Counted from the first letter of the stretch, positions 29,186-37,761 are shown. The stretch is DNA of 64,000 nt from Thermomonas sp. (GCA_020692565.1 JAIMKJ010000020.1:1-64000); one strand, 5' to 3'. Notes: generated by a model not told the origin, from the letters alone. A program made the numbers and translations.

Positions 29186-29962
29186 ATGAAAATCGCCAGC
29201 TGGAACGTCAATTCCCTCAATGTGCGCCTGCCGCATCTGGAACAATGGCTGCAGGACGCCGCGCCCGATGTCGTGGGGCTGCAGGAAACCAAACTCGAAG
29301 ACAATCGCTTTCCAGACGCGGTGCTGGCCGGACTGGGTTATCGCAGCGTGTTCGCGGGACAGAAGACCTACAACGGCGTCGCCCTGCTCGCGCGCGGGCA
29401 TGCGCTCGACGACGTGCAGATCGGGATCCCGGAGTTCGACGACGCGCAGCGTCGCGCGATCGCCGCCACCGTGAACGGCGTGCGCATCGTCAATCTGTAT
29501 GTCGTCAACGGCCAGGATGTCGGCACCGAGAAATACGCGTACAAACTGCGCTGGCTCGACGCCGTGCACGCGTGGCTGGCAGACGAAATGCAGCGGCACC
29601 CGAAACTGGTGGTGATGGGCGATTTCAACATCGCGCCCGACGACCGCGACGTGCACGATCCGGCCGTGTGGAACGACGACAGCATCCTCACCTCCACCGC
29701 CGAGCGCGCCGCACTGAAACGGCTGCTCGACCTCGGCCTGCACGACGCCTATCGCCTGCACCACAGCGAAGGCGGCTTCTTCAGCTGGTGGGATTACCGC
29801 CAGGCCGGCTTCCGCCGCAACCTGGGCCTGCGCATCGACCTGACCCTGGTGTCGGATGCGCTGCGCGACAAGGCGACTGCGGCGGACATCGACCGCGAAC
29901 CGCGCACGTGGGAACGACCGAGCGACCATGCGCCGGCGTGGGTAACCCTCGCTGCGCCTTGA
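29186..29962 (+). CDS. xth: Exodeoxyribonuclease III
   Basis: This 258-residue DNA-repair nuclease belongs to the exonuclease III/AP endonuclease family. The motifs in order are SWNVNSLNVRLPHL, LQETKLED (metal-binding Glu), YVVNGQDVGTEKY, MGDFNIAPDD and a terminal PSDHAPAW with the catalytic His. It removes abasic sites and 3' blocks in base excision repair. It lies 34 bases behind the aldehyde dehydrogenase gene and is followed by a strong bidirectional terminator. Confidence 0.95.
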   Translation: MKIASWNVNSLNVRLPHLEQWLQDAAPDVVGLQETKLEDNRFPDAVLAGLGYRSVFAGQKTYNGVALLARGHALDDVQIGIPEFDDAQRRAIAATVNGVRIVNLYVVNGQDVGTEKYAYKLRWLDAVHAWLADEMQRHPKLVVMGDFNIAPDDRDVHDPAVWNDDSILTSTAERAALKRLLDLGLHDAYRLHHSEGGFFSWWDYRQAGFRRNLGLRIDLTLVSDALRDKATAADIDREPRTWERPSDHAPAWVTLAAP

Positions 29963-30023
29963 GCGCATGGCAGCGCAAGCCGTTGCGCCAACATCACCGG
30001 CAGCCCATCGGCTGCGCCCAGCC

Positions 30024-30056
30024 CAAAAAAAAGCCCGGAAAACCGGGCTTTTTTTC
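30024..30056. terminator. Bidirectional terminator between xth and the GlsB-like gene
   Basis: AAGCCCGG-AAAA-CCGGGCTT is flanked by an A-run on the left and a T-run on the right. The hairpin can therefore end both xth (plus strand) and the convergent GlsB/YeaQ gene (minus strand). Confidence 0.9.
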
Positions 30057-30076
30057 GTCCATCAACCGAAGCCCGC

Positions 30077-30346
30077 TCAGCGTGCGCGGCCCCGGGTGAC
30101 CAGATTGATGAGCAACAGCAGGATGACGGCGCCGCCCAGGGAGGCCAGCAACCCGATGATGGAGAAATCACCGGTATTGGCGGTGCCCGAGCCCAGCATC
30201 GGCGCGATCAGGAAGCCGCCGAGGAACGAGCCGACGATGCCGACGATGACATTGAGGAAAATTCCCTGTTGGCCATCGCGCTTCATGATGATGCTGGCCA
30301 GCCAGCCGATGATGCCGCCGACGATCAACCAGATGATGATATTCAT
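30077..30346 (-). CDS. GlsB/YeaQ/YmgE family small membrane protein
   Basis: This 89-residue protein has three hydrophobic segments and the family pattern WLIVGGIIGWLASIIM and GIVGSFLGGFL. These transglycosylase-associated proteins are linked to envelope stress. The ATG at 30346 has GGAG at seven bases; an in-frame GTG five codons upstream is less likely. It is convergent with xth. Confidence 0.88.
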   Translation of the reverse strand: MNIIIWLIVGGIIGWLASIIMKRDGQQGIFLNVIVGIVGSFLGGFLIAPMLGSGTANTGDFSIIGLLASLGGAVILLLLINLVTRGRAR

Positions 30347-30714
30347 GATGTTGTTCTCCACTTTGAAATTGAATGCCCGGCATCGACCACTGACCAGGGA
30401 TCACTGACCAAGGATCGCTGCCGCCGCTTTGATATGAATCGTCGATATGCGATCGACACACATGCCGACCTGGGAAAAGTGGTCGGCGCTCGTGCCGAAG
30501 ACTTTTCCGAAGTCGCGCCGATGAAGCTTGAAGGCATCGGGCAGCGGCCGCAGCACGGTGCGGATGTCATTCAGGGGAATGTCATTTCACCGGGAAAATC
30601 GGCGGATTCCAGCGAATATCCGAATATCGCGGCGGTGTCCTGCACGACGTCGACGCCGCAGGGTTGCATTCTGCAGGTGCGCTCCGGCGTGCTTTCCGGA
30701 GCATGCGCAAAACG
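30347..30714. other. Intergenic region, no supported gene
   Basis: The plus-strand frame open across this stretch starts inside the GlsB-like gene on the other strand and ends inside the next gene, so it is a shadow. I see short direct repeats (ACTGACCAGGGATC / ACTGACCAAGGATC near 30390) but no coding or RNA signal. Confidence 0.5.
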
Positions 30715-31110
30715 TTATGGATTCTTCGCCGGTGGCGCAGGACTGGTCCGCAACGCCGCCGCCATCGCACCGATTCCGCCGGCCAGCAACACCAGCATCA
30801 GCAGCGTGTTGAACAGGCTGGTCGGCCGGAAATAGATGTTCAGATTGGAGAGGATGCCGACGAACACGATCACCAGCCCCGCTGCGAGCAGCAACCAACC
30901 CACGATCGACTTGCCGTTGAAGAAGATCAGGCCGGTGCCGACGATGAAAGGAATCAGCGACAGGCCGAAGCCGTTGTAACCGTAGACCATCCAGCCACCG
31001 CCGGAACTGACCGACACCTGGTTGGTCAGCAGCCAGCCGCCGGCCACCGCGCACATCAGGCCGATGAAGAACTGTCCGACCCCGCCGGGGGTGCCGCCTG
31101 CGCCTGTCAT
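30715..31110 (-). CDS. Small integral membrane protein of unknown function
   Basis: The protein has 131 residues with about four hydrophobic segments (about 12-30, 45-62, 68-88, 98-117) and a Gly-rich start. There is no recognised motif. It could belong to a group of short Xanthomonadaceae membrane proteins. It lies between the GlsB-like gene and the AMP-ligase gene, all on the minus strand. Confidence 0.65.
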   Translation of the reverse strand: MTGAGGTPGGVGQFFIGLMCAVAGGWLLTNQVSVSSGGGWMVYGYNGFGLSLIPFIVGTGLIFFNGKSIVGWLLLAAGLVIVFVGILSNLNIYFRPTSLFNTLLMLVLLAGGIGAMAAALRTSPAPPAKNP

Positions 31111-31177
31111 GTGTCGTGCTCGCTCGGGAAATACAGCCGGCCGCGATCATAGCGCAGCGTGTTCGGGCTCGGCGGGC

Positions 31178-32548
31178 TCAGCCCAGCAACCGCAGCAGCG
31201 CCTCGCGCGGCAGCTTGCCGGTGTCGTTGCGGGGCAGGGCGTCGACGATGCGCAGACGCCGCGGCAGGAAGATCGGGTCGACGCTCTGGCGCAGGGCGTC
31301 GAGGATCGCGGCGGCGTCCAGCCCGGGCGCGACCGCGAGCGCGGCGATCCGGCGCACGCCGGTGATGTCGCAGGCGTCGAGCTGCAGCATCACGCCGTCG
31401 ATCACGCCGGGCACCGCCAGCAGCCGCCGGGACAGGTCGCCCAGCGACGCGCGCTTGCCGGCGATTTCCAACAGATCCGACTGCCGGCCGCAGAGCTGGA
31501 ACCTGCCGTCGCCGCGCAGTTCCACCAGATCCGCCAACGCCACCGGCGCGGGCAGGTGCGGCGCCACGACCAGGGTGCCGTCGGGCTGCGGCTGCAGCTG
31601 CACGCCGGGAAAACACTGCCAGAGATCGTCGCGCGCGGTGCGGCGATGGGCGATGACGCAGGTTTCGGTGGAACCGAACATTTCGCGTACTTCACAACCG
31701 AACGTCTGTTCGGCGGCGGCGGCCAGCGCCTGCGGCAGCGGGGCGGTGGCGGTGACGATCCCGGCCAGCGGCGGCAGCGCGATGCCGGATTCGACCAGCG
31801 CGCGCAGATGGACCGGGGTGGTGACCAGCAGGGCCGGCGCGGTCGCATGACCCAGGGCGCGGGCGACATCCTCGGGAAAGAACGGCCGGCCGCCATGCAC
31901 GGCGGCCGACGCCAGCAGCGGCATCAGCACCGACAGCTCCATGCCGTACATGTGCTGCGGCGGCACCGTAGCGACGATGGGCAGCACGGTGGCTTCGGGC
32001 CACAGATGCCGCAGCGCAGCGGTGTTCTGTGCGGTGCTGGTGCGCAGGCTGTCCCAGGTCTTGGGGTTGGGTTTGGGTGTGCCGGTGCTGCCCGAAGTGA
32101 AGCCGATCATCGCCAGCGCGGCGGCGTCGACCTCCAGCGCCGGACCGGGCTGCCGGGGCAGGCGCTCGGGCAGGGCATGCAGCTGCGGCGGCGCGGGCGA
32201 GAGCCGCACGTCGGCGATGCAGTAGCTGTCCGGATACTGCCGGCGCACGTCCTCGATCACCGCCGGGGTGCGCGACGGCGGCAGCAGATTGACCTGTCCG
32301 CGCACGGCGGCAGCGCAGAACGCGACCAGGAAGCGGTAACGGTCTTCGCAGAGATTGATCGCGAACGCGGCCGGCGGCAGACCGGCGGCGACGCCGCGGA
32401 CTTCGGCGAGGAAGGTGTCGAGCGCGATATGACCGTGGCCATCGAAGGCGAAGCGGCGGCCGGCCGGGCCTTCGGCCAGCGCCACCCGGCGCGGCGATGG
32501 CGCTTCGGGCGTGGCCCCGGTACCCGTGGTTTCGATCACTGCCGCCAT
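31178..32548 (-). CDS. AMP-dependent acyl/aryl-CoA synthetase-like ligase
   Basis: This 456-residue adenylate-forming enzyme has the P-loop motif FTSGSTGTPKPNPK, the acyl-site motif MFGSTETC, the motif DLVELRGDGRFQLCGRQSD near the hinge, and the C-terminal catalytic Lys in PRNDTGKLPREALL. It is shorter than classical acyl-CoA ligases, like the AMP-ligases of aryl-polyene/xanthomonadin clusters. The ATG at 32548 was chosen; codons up to 32599 are also open. It is divergent from a 4'-phosphopantetheinyl transferase gene, which fits a role in loading an acyl or aryl group onto a carrier protein. The pathway is inferred, since no other cluster genes are nearby. Confidence 0.82.
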   Translation of the reverse strand: MAAVIETTGTGATPEAPSPRRVALAEGPAGRRFAFDGHGHIALDTFLAEVRGVAAGLPPAAFAINLCEDRYRFLVAFCAAAVRGQVNLLPPSRTPAVIEDVRRQYPDSYCIADVRLSPAPPQLHALPERLPRQPGPALEVDAAALAMIGFTSGSTGTPKPNPKTWDSLRTSTAQNTAALRHLWPEATVLPIVATVPPQHMYGMELSVLMPLLASAAVHGGRPFFPEDVARALGHATAPALLVTTPVHLRALVESGIALPPLAGIVTATAPLPQALAAAAEQTFGCEVREMFGSTETCVIAHRRTARDDLWQCFPGVQLQPQPDGTLVVAPHLPAPVALADLVELRGDGRFQLCGRQSDLLEIAGKRASLGDLSRRLLAVPGVIDGVMLQLDACDITGVRRIAALAVAPGLDAAAILDALRQSVDPIFLPRRLRIVDALPRNDTGKLPREALLRLLG

Positions 32549-32606
32549 ATCGTTGCTCGTCTCCCGCTGATTTTGCCCGGACGCCAGACCTGTCTTCACA
32601 AGACCC

Positions 32607-33284
32607 GTGCCCGCCCCTGCCTTAGCTTACGCTGGGCGGCCCGATCGCCTCAAACCGACGCACTTCGTGAACAGTCTGGAATTCGCGCCATCGCCGCTCG
32701 ACCCGGTGCGGTTCAACCCCGTGTCCTGCGCCTGGTGGCCCTATCGCCGCGGCGACGACGCCGAACGCCGCATCCGCGGCTGGCTGGGCGACCTGTGGGC
32801 GCTGCCGCCGGCGGCGATGACCATCGCCCGCGACGGCCACGGCCGCCCCTATCTGCAGGCCGGCGCGCATCGGGTCGACCTGAACTGGAGTCACAGCGGC
32901 GACTGGCTGATCGCGGTCTGCACCGAACGGGCGCGGGTCGGCGTGGATATCGAATGGCTGCGACCGCGGCCCAAGGCGCTGGCGCTGGCGCGGCGGTTCT
33001 ACACGCCGGCGGAATCTGCGCAGCTGACCGCGCTGGCCGACGACCCATCGCGGCTGGAGCATGCCTTCACGCGGCTGTGGTGCGCCAAGGAAGCCGTGCT
33101 GAAGGCCCACGGCCGCGGACTGTCGTTCGGGCTGGAGAAGCTGCAGTTCGAGCTGGACGACGACGGCCCGCCGCGGCTGGTCGCCTGCGATCCGGCGCTG
33201 GGAAAGCCCGAGGCGTGGCAACTGCATGCCTGGACCCCGGTGCCGGGATATCTGGCGACGCTGGCGTGCAAGGTCGTCGCGTAG
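32607..33284 (+). CDS. 4'-phosphopantetheinyl transferase superfamily protein
   Basis: The enzyme transfers the phosphopantetheine arm of CoA to a Ser on acyl or peptidyl carrier proteins. The 225-residue protein shows the two signature blocks VGVDIEWLRPR (metal-binding Asp/Glu) and FTRLWCAKEAVLKAHG (WxxKEAxxK), the Sfp/HetI arrangement. Start codons are GTG at 32607 or GTG at 32667; the choice is uncertain. The stop codon TAG lies within the first arm of the REP cluster at 33281, so the last residue is set by that repeat. Confidence 0.88.
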   Translation: MPAPALAYAGRPDRLKPTHFVNSLEFAPSPLDPVRFNPVSCAWWPYRRGDDAERRIRGWLGDLWALPPAAMTIARDGHGRPYLQAGAHRVDLNWSHSGDWLIAVCTERARVGVDIEWLRPRPKALALARRFYTPAESAQLTALADDPSRLEHAFTRLWCAKEAVLKAHGRGLSFGLEKLQFELDDDGPPRLVACDPALGKPEAWQLHAWTPVPGYLATLACKVVA

Positions 33285-33491
33285 GAGGGCTTCTTGATAG
33301 GAGGGCTTCTGTAGGAGGGGCTTCAGCCCCGAGCGTTCGTTCCTTGTAGGAGGGGCTTCAGCCCCGAGCGTTCGCCTTGAACGAGAACGGGCTCGGGGCT
33401 GAAGAGCTCGGGGCTGAAGCCCCTCCTACAGAAGCCCTCCTACAAAAGCCCCGCCTGCGAAAGCCCTTCCTGGCAAGAAGCCCTCCTACAA
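33281..33491. repeat. Nested cluster of REP-type palindromes
   Basis: At least three forward arms (33281, 33311, 33346: GTAGGAGGG[G]CTTC..) face several reverse arms (GAAGCCCCTCCTAC to 33429, GAAGCCCTCCTAC to 33443, and a last one at 33478-33489). The result is a multi-branched hairpin region between the phosphopantetheinyl transferase gene and rsmG. It also supplies the stop codon of the upstream gene. Confidence 0.88.
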
Positions 33492-33515
33492 AGTGCCTCG
33501 CGCATAATTCCCGGC

Positions 33516-34187
33516 ATGACCACCCCCGACCTCCCCACCGCCGCCCGCGCAGACCTCGATGCCGGCCTCCGGGCGCTACCGCTCGACCCGGCACTGGCCG
33601 AGCCGCTGGCCCGCTATCTGGCGCTGCTGCTGCGCTGGAACGCCACCTACAACCTCACCGCCATCCGCGACCCGCGCGAAATGGTGACCAAGCACCTGCT
33701 GGACTCGCTGGCGATGGCGCCGTTCGTGGCGTCGGTGCCGACCCTGGCCGACCTGGGCACCGGGCCGGGGCTGCCCGGCATCCCGCTGGCGATCGCGATC
33801 CCCGGGCTGCGGGTGACCCTGGTGGAATCGAACGGCAAGAAGGCGCGATTCATGCGCGAAGCCATCCGCCACCTTGGCCTGAGCAATGCCGAGGTGGCCG
33901 AATCGCGGATCGAGACGCTGGACCGCCCGGGCGGGCTCCAGACAGGTACGTTCATGGCGATCACCGCCCGCGCACTGGCCACGCTGCCGCAGATCGTGCA
34001 TCTGGGCGGTCATCTGCTGGCCCCCGGTGGGGTGCTGCTGGCGATGAAGGGCACCCGGCCGGACGACGAGATCGCAGGCCTGCCCGCGGGCTGGGCGCTG
34101 CGCGACATCCACCCGCTGACCGTGCCCGGACTGGGCGCAGAGCGGCATCTGGTGGTGGTCGGCCATGCCCAACCGACCAACGGCTAA
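33516..34187 (+). CDS. rsmG: 16S rRNA (guanine-527-N7)-methyltransferase
   Basis: This 223-residue SAM-dependent methyltransferase modifies G527 of 16S rRNA. The family features are [21 protein letters not shown] near residue 50 and the SAM loop [15 protein letters not shown] near 85. It precedes parA and parB, a classic arrangement near the chromosome replication origin in many gammaproteobacteria. mnmG, often its partner, is not present here. Confidence 0.95.
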   Translation: MTTPDLPTAARADLDAGLRALPLDPALAEPLARYLALLLRWNATYNLTAIRDPREMVTKHLLDSLAMAPFVASVPTLADLGTGPGLPGIPLAIAIPGLRVTLVESNGKKARFMREAIRHLGLSNAEVAESRIETLDRPGGLQTGTFMAITARALATLPQIVHLGGHLLAPGGVLLAMKGTRPDDEIAGLPAGWALRDIHPLTVPGLGAERHLVVVGHAQPTNG

Positions 34188-34294
34188 CGGCAAGGTCCGC
34201 CTCCAGCAGGCATAATCTGCGGTTCGGCCCGCGTCGCCTCCGGCGCGGACTCGCCGGTTTCGACCCGGCCAACACCAGACTTCCGGACCCCACC

Positions 34295-35116
34295 ATGGCC
34301 CGCATCATCGCCATCGCCAACCAGAAAGGCGGGGTCGGCAAGACCACCACCGCGGTCAATCTCGCCGCCGCGCTGGCGCAGGCGCCCAAGCGCGTGCTGC
34401 TGGTCGACCTCGACGCCCAGGGCAACGCCACCATGGGCAGCGGCGTCGACAAGCGCGAGCTGGCCGGCTCCACCTGCGACGTGATGCTGGAAGAAATGCA
34501 CGCGGTCGACGTGATCGTGCGCACCGCCGAAGGCTTCGACCTGCTGCCGGGCAACAACGACCTGACCGCGGCCGAGATCGAGCTGATGGACGAACCGGGC
34601 CGCGAACAGCGGCTCAAGCGCGCGGTCGAAACCGTGCGCGACCGCTACGACTTCATCCTCATCGACTGCCCGCCGGCGCTGTCGCTGCTCACGCTGAACG
34701 CGCTGACCGCCGCCGACTCGATCCTGGTGCCGATGCAGTGCGAGTACTACGCGCTGGAAGGCCTCAGCTCGCTGCTGCAGACCATCGACGCGCTGAAGGC
34801 CAAGCTCAATCCGGATCTGGAAATCGAAGGCGTGCTGCGCACCATGTTCGACGTGCGCAACAACCTCGCCAACGCCGTCTCGGCGGACCTGACCGCGCAC
34901 TTCGGCGACAAGGTCTTCCGCACCATCATCCCGCGCAACGTGCGCCTGGCCGAGGCGCCCAGCCACGGCCAGAGCATCGTCGGTTACGACAAGGGGTCGC
35001 GCGGGGCCATCGCTTATCTCGGCCTGGCCGGCGAAGTGATCCGCCACCAGCGCGAACGCACGCAACAGGCCGGTGTCGGCGGTGCGCACCACAAGACCCC
35101 GGGGATCTCCGCATGA
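34295..35116 (+). CDS. parA: ParA family chromosome-partitioning ATPase
   Basis: The 273-residue deviant Walker A ATPase (KGGVGKTTT at about 10-18, second motif LLVDLDAQGNAT, Walker B DFILIDCPP) works with ParB in chromosome segregation. The length and lack of an N-terminal DNA-binding domain fit the chromosomal type (Soj). Its stop overlaps the parB start (ATGA). It is downstream of rsmG, with about 107 bases between. Confidence 0.96.
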   Translation: MARIIAIANQKGGVGKTTTAVNLAAALAQAPKRVLLVDLDAQGNATMGSGVDKRELAGSTCDVMLEEMHAVDVIVRTAEGFDLLPGNNDLTAAEIELMDEPGREQRLKRAVETVRDRYDFILIDCPPALSLLTLNALTAADSILVPMQCEYYALEGLSSLLQTIDALKAKLNPDLEIEGVLRTMFDVRNNLANAVSADLTAHFGDKVFRTIIPRNVRLAEAPSHGQSIVGYDKGSRGAIAYLGLAGEVIRHQRERTQQAGVGGAHHKTPGISA

Positions 35117-36030
35117 GCACCGTCAAAAAGCGTGGCCTCGGCCGCGGCCTCGAAGCCCTGCTCGGCCCCAAGGCCGCCGCGGAGGCGCCCGCGCTGGAAG
35201 CCACCTCCACCGATACGCTGCGGATGCTGCCGATCGATGCGCTGACCCCCGGCAAGTACCAGCCGCGCCGCGCCATGGACCCGGGCAAGCTCACCGAGCT
35301 GGCCGAGTCGATCAAGGCGCAGGGCGTGATCCAGCCCATCGTCGTGCGCGAGATCGCCAAGGACAAGGGCGGCAAGGTCTACGAGATCATCGCCGGCGAA
35401 CGCCGCTGGCGCGCGTCGCAGCAGGCCGGGCTGAAGGACATCCCGGTCGTGATCCGCGAAGTCGACGACCGCACCGTGGTCGCGATGGCGCTGATCGAGA
35501 ACATCCAGCGCGAAGACCTCAACCCGCTGGAAGAGGCGCAGGCGCTGCAGCGGCTGATCGACGAATTCGACCTCACCCACGCGCAGGCCGCCGAAGCCGT
35601 GGGCCGCTCGCGCGCCGCGGTCTCCAACCTGCTGCGCCTGCTGGAACTGCCGGCCGACATCCGCACCCTGGTGGAAACCCGGGCGCTGGAGATGGGCCAC
35701 GCCCGCGCCCTGCTGTCGCTGGCGCCGCAGGCGGCGATCGCGCTGGCGCGCCAAGCCGCCGAACTGGGCTGGTCGGTGCGCGAAGTCGAACACCGCGTGC
35801 AGCAATACACCGCGGGGCAGGTGCCCAACGGCGCCAAGACGAAAACCACCAACGGCGCCAAGCCCAAGCCGCAGGCCGATATCGTCGCCCTGGAGCGCGA
35901 CCTGTCCGAATCGCTGGGCACCACCGTCAACGTGCTGCACGGCCGCGGCGGCAAGGGCCGGCTGGTGATCCACTACACCGACCTGGACACGCTGGAAGGC
36001 GTGCTGGAGCGGTTGAAGGCGCGCACCTGA
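35113..36030 (+). CDS. parB: ParB/RepB/Spo0J family partition protein
   Basis: This 305-residue DNA-binding protein, a CTP-dependent clamp in the family, has the N-terminal ParA-interaction stretch KKRGLGRGLEALLG. It also has the CTP-binding motif GERRWRASQQAGL, ENIQREDLNPLEEA, and the helix-turn-helix TQAQAAEAVGRSRAAVSN-like region (THAQAAEAVGRSRAAV). The C-terminal dimer domain follows. No parS site is visible in this window. A toxin-antitoxin module has been placed directly after the stop. Confidence 0.96.
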   Translation: MSTVKKRGLGRGLEALLGPKAAAEAPALEATSTDTLRMLPIDALTPGKYQPRRAMDPGKLTELAESIKAQGVIQPIVVREIAKDKGGKVYEIIAGERRWRASQQAGLKDIPVVIREVDDRTVVAMALIENIQREDLNPLEEAQALQRLIDEFDLTHAQAAEAVGRSRAAVSNLLRLLELPADIRTLVETRALEMGHARALLSLAPQAAIALARQAAELGWSVREVEHRVQQYTAGQVPNGAKTKTTNGAKPKPQADIVALERDLSESLGTTVNVLHGRGGKGRLVIHYTDLDTLEGVLERLKART

Positions 36031-36037
36031 TCTGCTC

Positions 36038-36057
36038 TGTAGCACTCATGTGCTACA
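36038..36057. promoter_or_regulatory. Operator palindrome of the RHH antitoxin
   Basis: TGTAGCAC-TCAT-GTGCTACA is a perfect inverted repeat lying 31 bases before the antitoxin start codon and 7 bases after the parB stop. Ribbon-helix-helix antitoxins repress their own operons through such palindromes. The TGTAGCAC/GTGCTACA half-sites are of that kind. Confidence 0.75.
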
Positions 36058-36088
36058 TTTTGCATCCGCCCGCCGCAAGGCCATCGCC

Positions 36089-36373
36089 ATGTCCACGACC
36101 ACCATCCGCATCCCCGATGAGCTGAAGGCACGCCTGTCGCGCATCGCCGCGCAGGAAGGCACTTCGACCCACGGTCTGATTCTTGACGCCATCGCCGAGA
36201 AGGCCGACGCGCTGGAACGCCGCCATGCCTTCCACGAGGAAGCCCGCGAACGACTCGCGGAGATGGAGGCGTCGGGCATGGGGATCGAGTGGGACGACAT
36301 GGAGCGTTACCTGCGCGCACGGATGGCTGGCGAGGAGGTGCCGCTGCCGGCCTCCAAGCCCATCCGGGGCTGA
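36089..36373 (+). CDS. Ribbon-helix-helix (CopG/ParD-like) antitoxin
   Basis: The 94-residue protein begins with the ribbon strand TTTIRIPDELKARLSRIA and a helix-turn-helix-like ISTHG/LILDAI segment, as in RHH repressors. The C-terminal charged helix (ERLAEMEASGMGIEWDDMERYL) should bind the toxin. The ATG at 36089 was chosen over an earlier ATG that lies within the operator region. It is followed four bases later by the ParE-like toxin. It probably autoregulates through the palindrome at 36038-36057. Confidence 0.85.
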   Translation: MSTTTIRIPDELKARLSRIAAQEGTSTHGLILDAIAEKADALERRHAFHEEARERLAEMEASGMGIEWDDMERYLRARMAGEEVPLPASKPIRG

Positions 36374-36377
36374 ACGC

Positions 36378-36674
36378 TTGGCCCAGCTCTTTTTCTCGGA
36401 ACGCATCGACGCAGACCTGCGGCGGATCATCGACCACTTGCGCGAACAGGCATCGACCGACGGTGCGGATCGACTGGCGGGGCTGATCGGCGCTGTCGAC
36501 GTTCTGGCCGCCAACCCGCTCATCGGCCGTCCCTGCGGCGATGGTCTGCGCGAACTGGTGATCGGGCGCGGAATGCGGGGCTACCTTGCGCTGTACCACT
36601 ATGACGAACGGATGGACCTCGTGAGGATTCTCGCGATCCGTTCGCAACGTGAATCCGGATACTCAATCCCATGA
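36378..36674 (+). CDS. RelE/ParE family toxin
   Basis: This 98-residue protein of the ParE/RelE fold starts with a helix-rich segment (FFSERIDADLRRIIDHLREQ). The conserved C-terminal strands are GLRELVIGRGMRGYLALYHYD and VRILAIRSQRESGY. It starts at TTG 36378, just after the antitoxin stop, a weak start that would keep toxin synthesis low. The stop overlaps the ATG of the glycosyltransferase gene (ATGA, 36671-36674). ParE members poison gyrase and RelE members cleave mRNA; which applies here is not clear. Confidence 0.8.
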   Translation: MAQLFFSERIDADLRRIIDHLREQASTDGADRLAGLIGAVDVLAANPLIGRPCGDGLRELVIGRGMRGYLALYHYDERMDLVRILAIRSQRESGYSIP

Positions 36675-37408
36675 CCCACCCGCATCTTTCCGTCGTCGTT
36701 CCGGTGTTCAACGAGCGCGACAACGTGAAACCGCTCATCGACGAAATCACCGCCGCACTGCGCGGCAACCCGCTGTTGAAGGGCGAAGCGTTCGAGATCG
36801 TCTACGTCGACGACTGCTCGCGCGACGACACGCTGGACGTGCTGAAGCGGCTCAAGGCCGACGTGCCCGAGCTGCGCGTCATCAGACACGTCAGCCAGAG
36901 CGGGCAGAGCACCGCGGTGCGCACCGGCGTGAGACAGGCGCGCGGTGCGTGGATCGCCACCCTCGACGGCGACGGCCAGAACGATCCGGCGGATATTCCC
37001 AAGCTGCTGGCCGAACGCGAGACCTCCGCCGCCGACGTGAAACTGTTCGCCGGCTGGCGCGTGCAGCGCAAGGACACCGGCAGCAAGCGCTGGGCGTCGA
37101 AATTCGCGAACGCGATCCGCAGCCGCATGCTGCAGGACGCCACGCCGGACACCGGCTGCGGCATCAAGCTGTTCGAGCGCGAGGCCTTCCTCGACCTGCC
37201 GTACTTCAACCACATGCATCGTTATCTGCCGGCGCTGATGCAGCGCGCCGGCTGGAAGACCGTCAGCGTGCCGGTGAACCACCGCCACCGCGCCAGCGGC
37301 GTATCGAAATACAACAATCTCAACCGCGCGCTGGTGGGTCTGCGCGATCTGCGCGGCGTGGCCTGGCTGATCGCGCGCAGCAAGCGCACCGCGATCGAGG
37401 AGATCTAG
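36671..37408 (+). CDS. Glycosyltransferase family 2, dolichyl-phosphate-mannose synthase-like
   Basis: The 245-residue GT-A fold enzyme has SVVVPVFNERDNV, VDDCSRDDTLDVL and the metal-binding block ATLDGDGQNDPADIPKL. It then has QRKDTGSKR and the acceptor region of Dpm1/ArnC-like enzymes, without C-terminal membrane spans. It likely transfers a sugar to a polyprenyl phosphate at the inner membrane. The next gene, a LABN-domain membrane protein two bases downstream, is its usual partner and supports a role in envelope glycolipid modification. The start overlaps the ParE toxin stop. Confidence 0.9.
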   Translation: MTHPHLSVVVPVFNERDNVKPLIDEITAALRGNPLLKGEAFEIVYVDDCSRDDTLDVLKRLKADVPELRVIRHVSQSGQSTAVRTGVRQARGAWIATLDGDGQNDPADIPKLLAERETSAADVKLFAGWRVQRKDTGSKRWASKFANAIRSRMLQDATPDTGCGIKLFEREAFLDLPYFNHMHRYLPALMQRAGWKTVSVPVNHRHRASGVSKYNNLNRALVGLRDLRGVAWLIARSKRTAIEEI

Positions 37409-37410
37409 CC

Positions 37411-37761
37411 GTGGACGCCATTCCCGTCGATATCATGAATTCGCCGATCCCGTGGCTGGCGTGGACCGGGTTGCACATGAGCCCGTGGAAGCTGATCGGG
37501 CTGACCGGCGCGCTGATGTTCGGAGGCCGCTGGCTGGTGCAGTTCATCGCCAGCAGGCGTCACGGCAAACCGGTGATCCCGCGCGCGTTCTGGTACATGA
37601 GCCTGGTCGGCAGCGCGATGACGCTGTCGTATTTCATCTTCTCGCAGAAGCAGGATTCGGTCGGCATCATCCAGAACCTGTTCCCGTCGTTCACCGCCGC
37701 CTACAGCCTGTATCTGGACATCAAGCATCGCGGCTGGCATCGCGACCGCAATACGCACTGA
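37411..37761 (+). CDS. Lipid-A-disaccharide synthase N-terminal (LABN) domain membrane protein
   Basis: This 116-residue protein has three membrane segments and the LABN pattern: GLTGALMFGGRWLVQFIASRRHG, AFWYMSLVGSAMTLSYF, NLFPSFTAAYSLYLDIK. The start is GTG at 37411 with AGGAG about eight bases upstream; ATG at 37435 is the alternative. It follows the GT2 gene and probably works with it on a lipid-linked sugar. Confidence 0.87.
   Translation: MDAIPVDIMNSPIPWLAWTGLHMSPWKLIGLTGALMFGGRWLVQFIASRRHGKPVIPRAFWYMSLVGSAMTLSYFIFSQKQDSVGIIQNLFPSFTAAYSLYLDIKHRGWHRDRNTH

Noticed and set aside
30269..30835. Plus-strand frame of 188 codons between the GlsB-like and small membrane-protein genes
   Set aside because: It begins inside the GlsB-like gene and ends inside the next gene, both on the other strand; no motif or start signal.
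33281..36100. parS-type site search around rsmG-parA-parB
   Set aside because: No TGTTTCACGTGAAACA-like 16-mer was seen here or elsewhere in the window; the GTCACGTGAC at 9889 is only a short palindrome.
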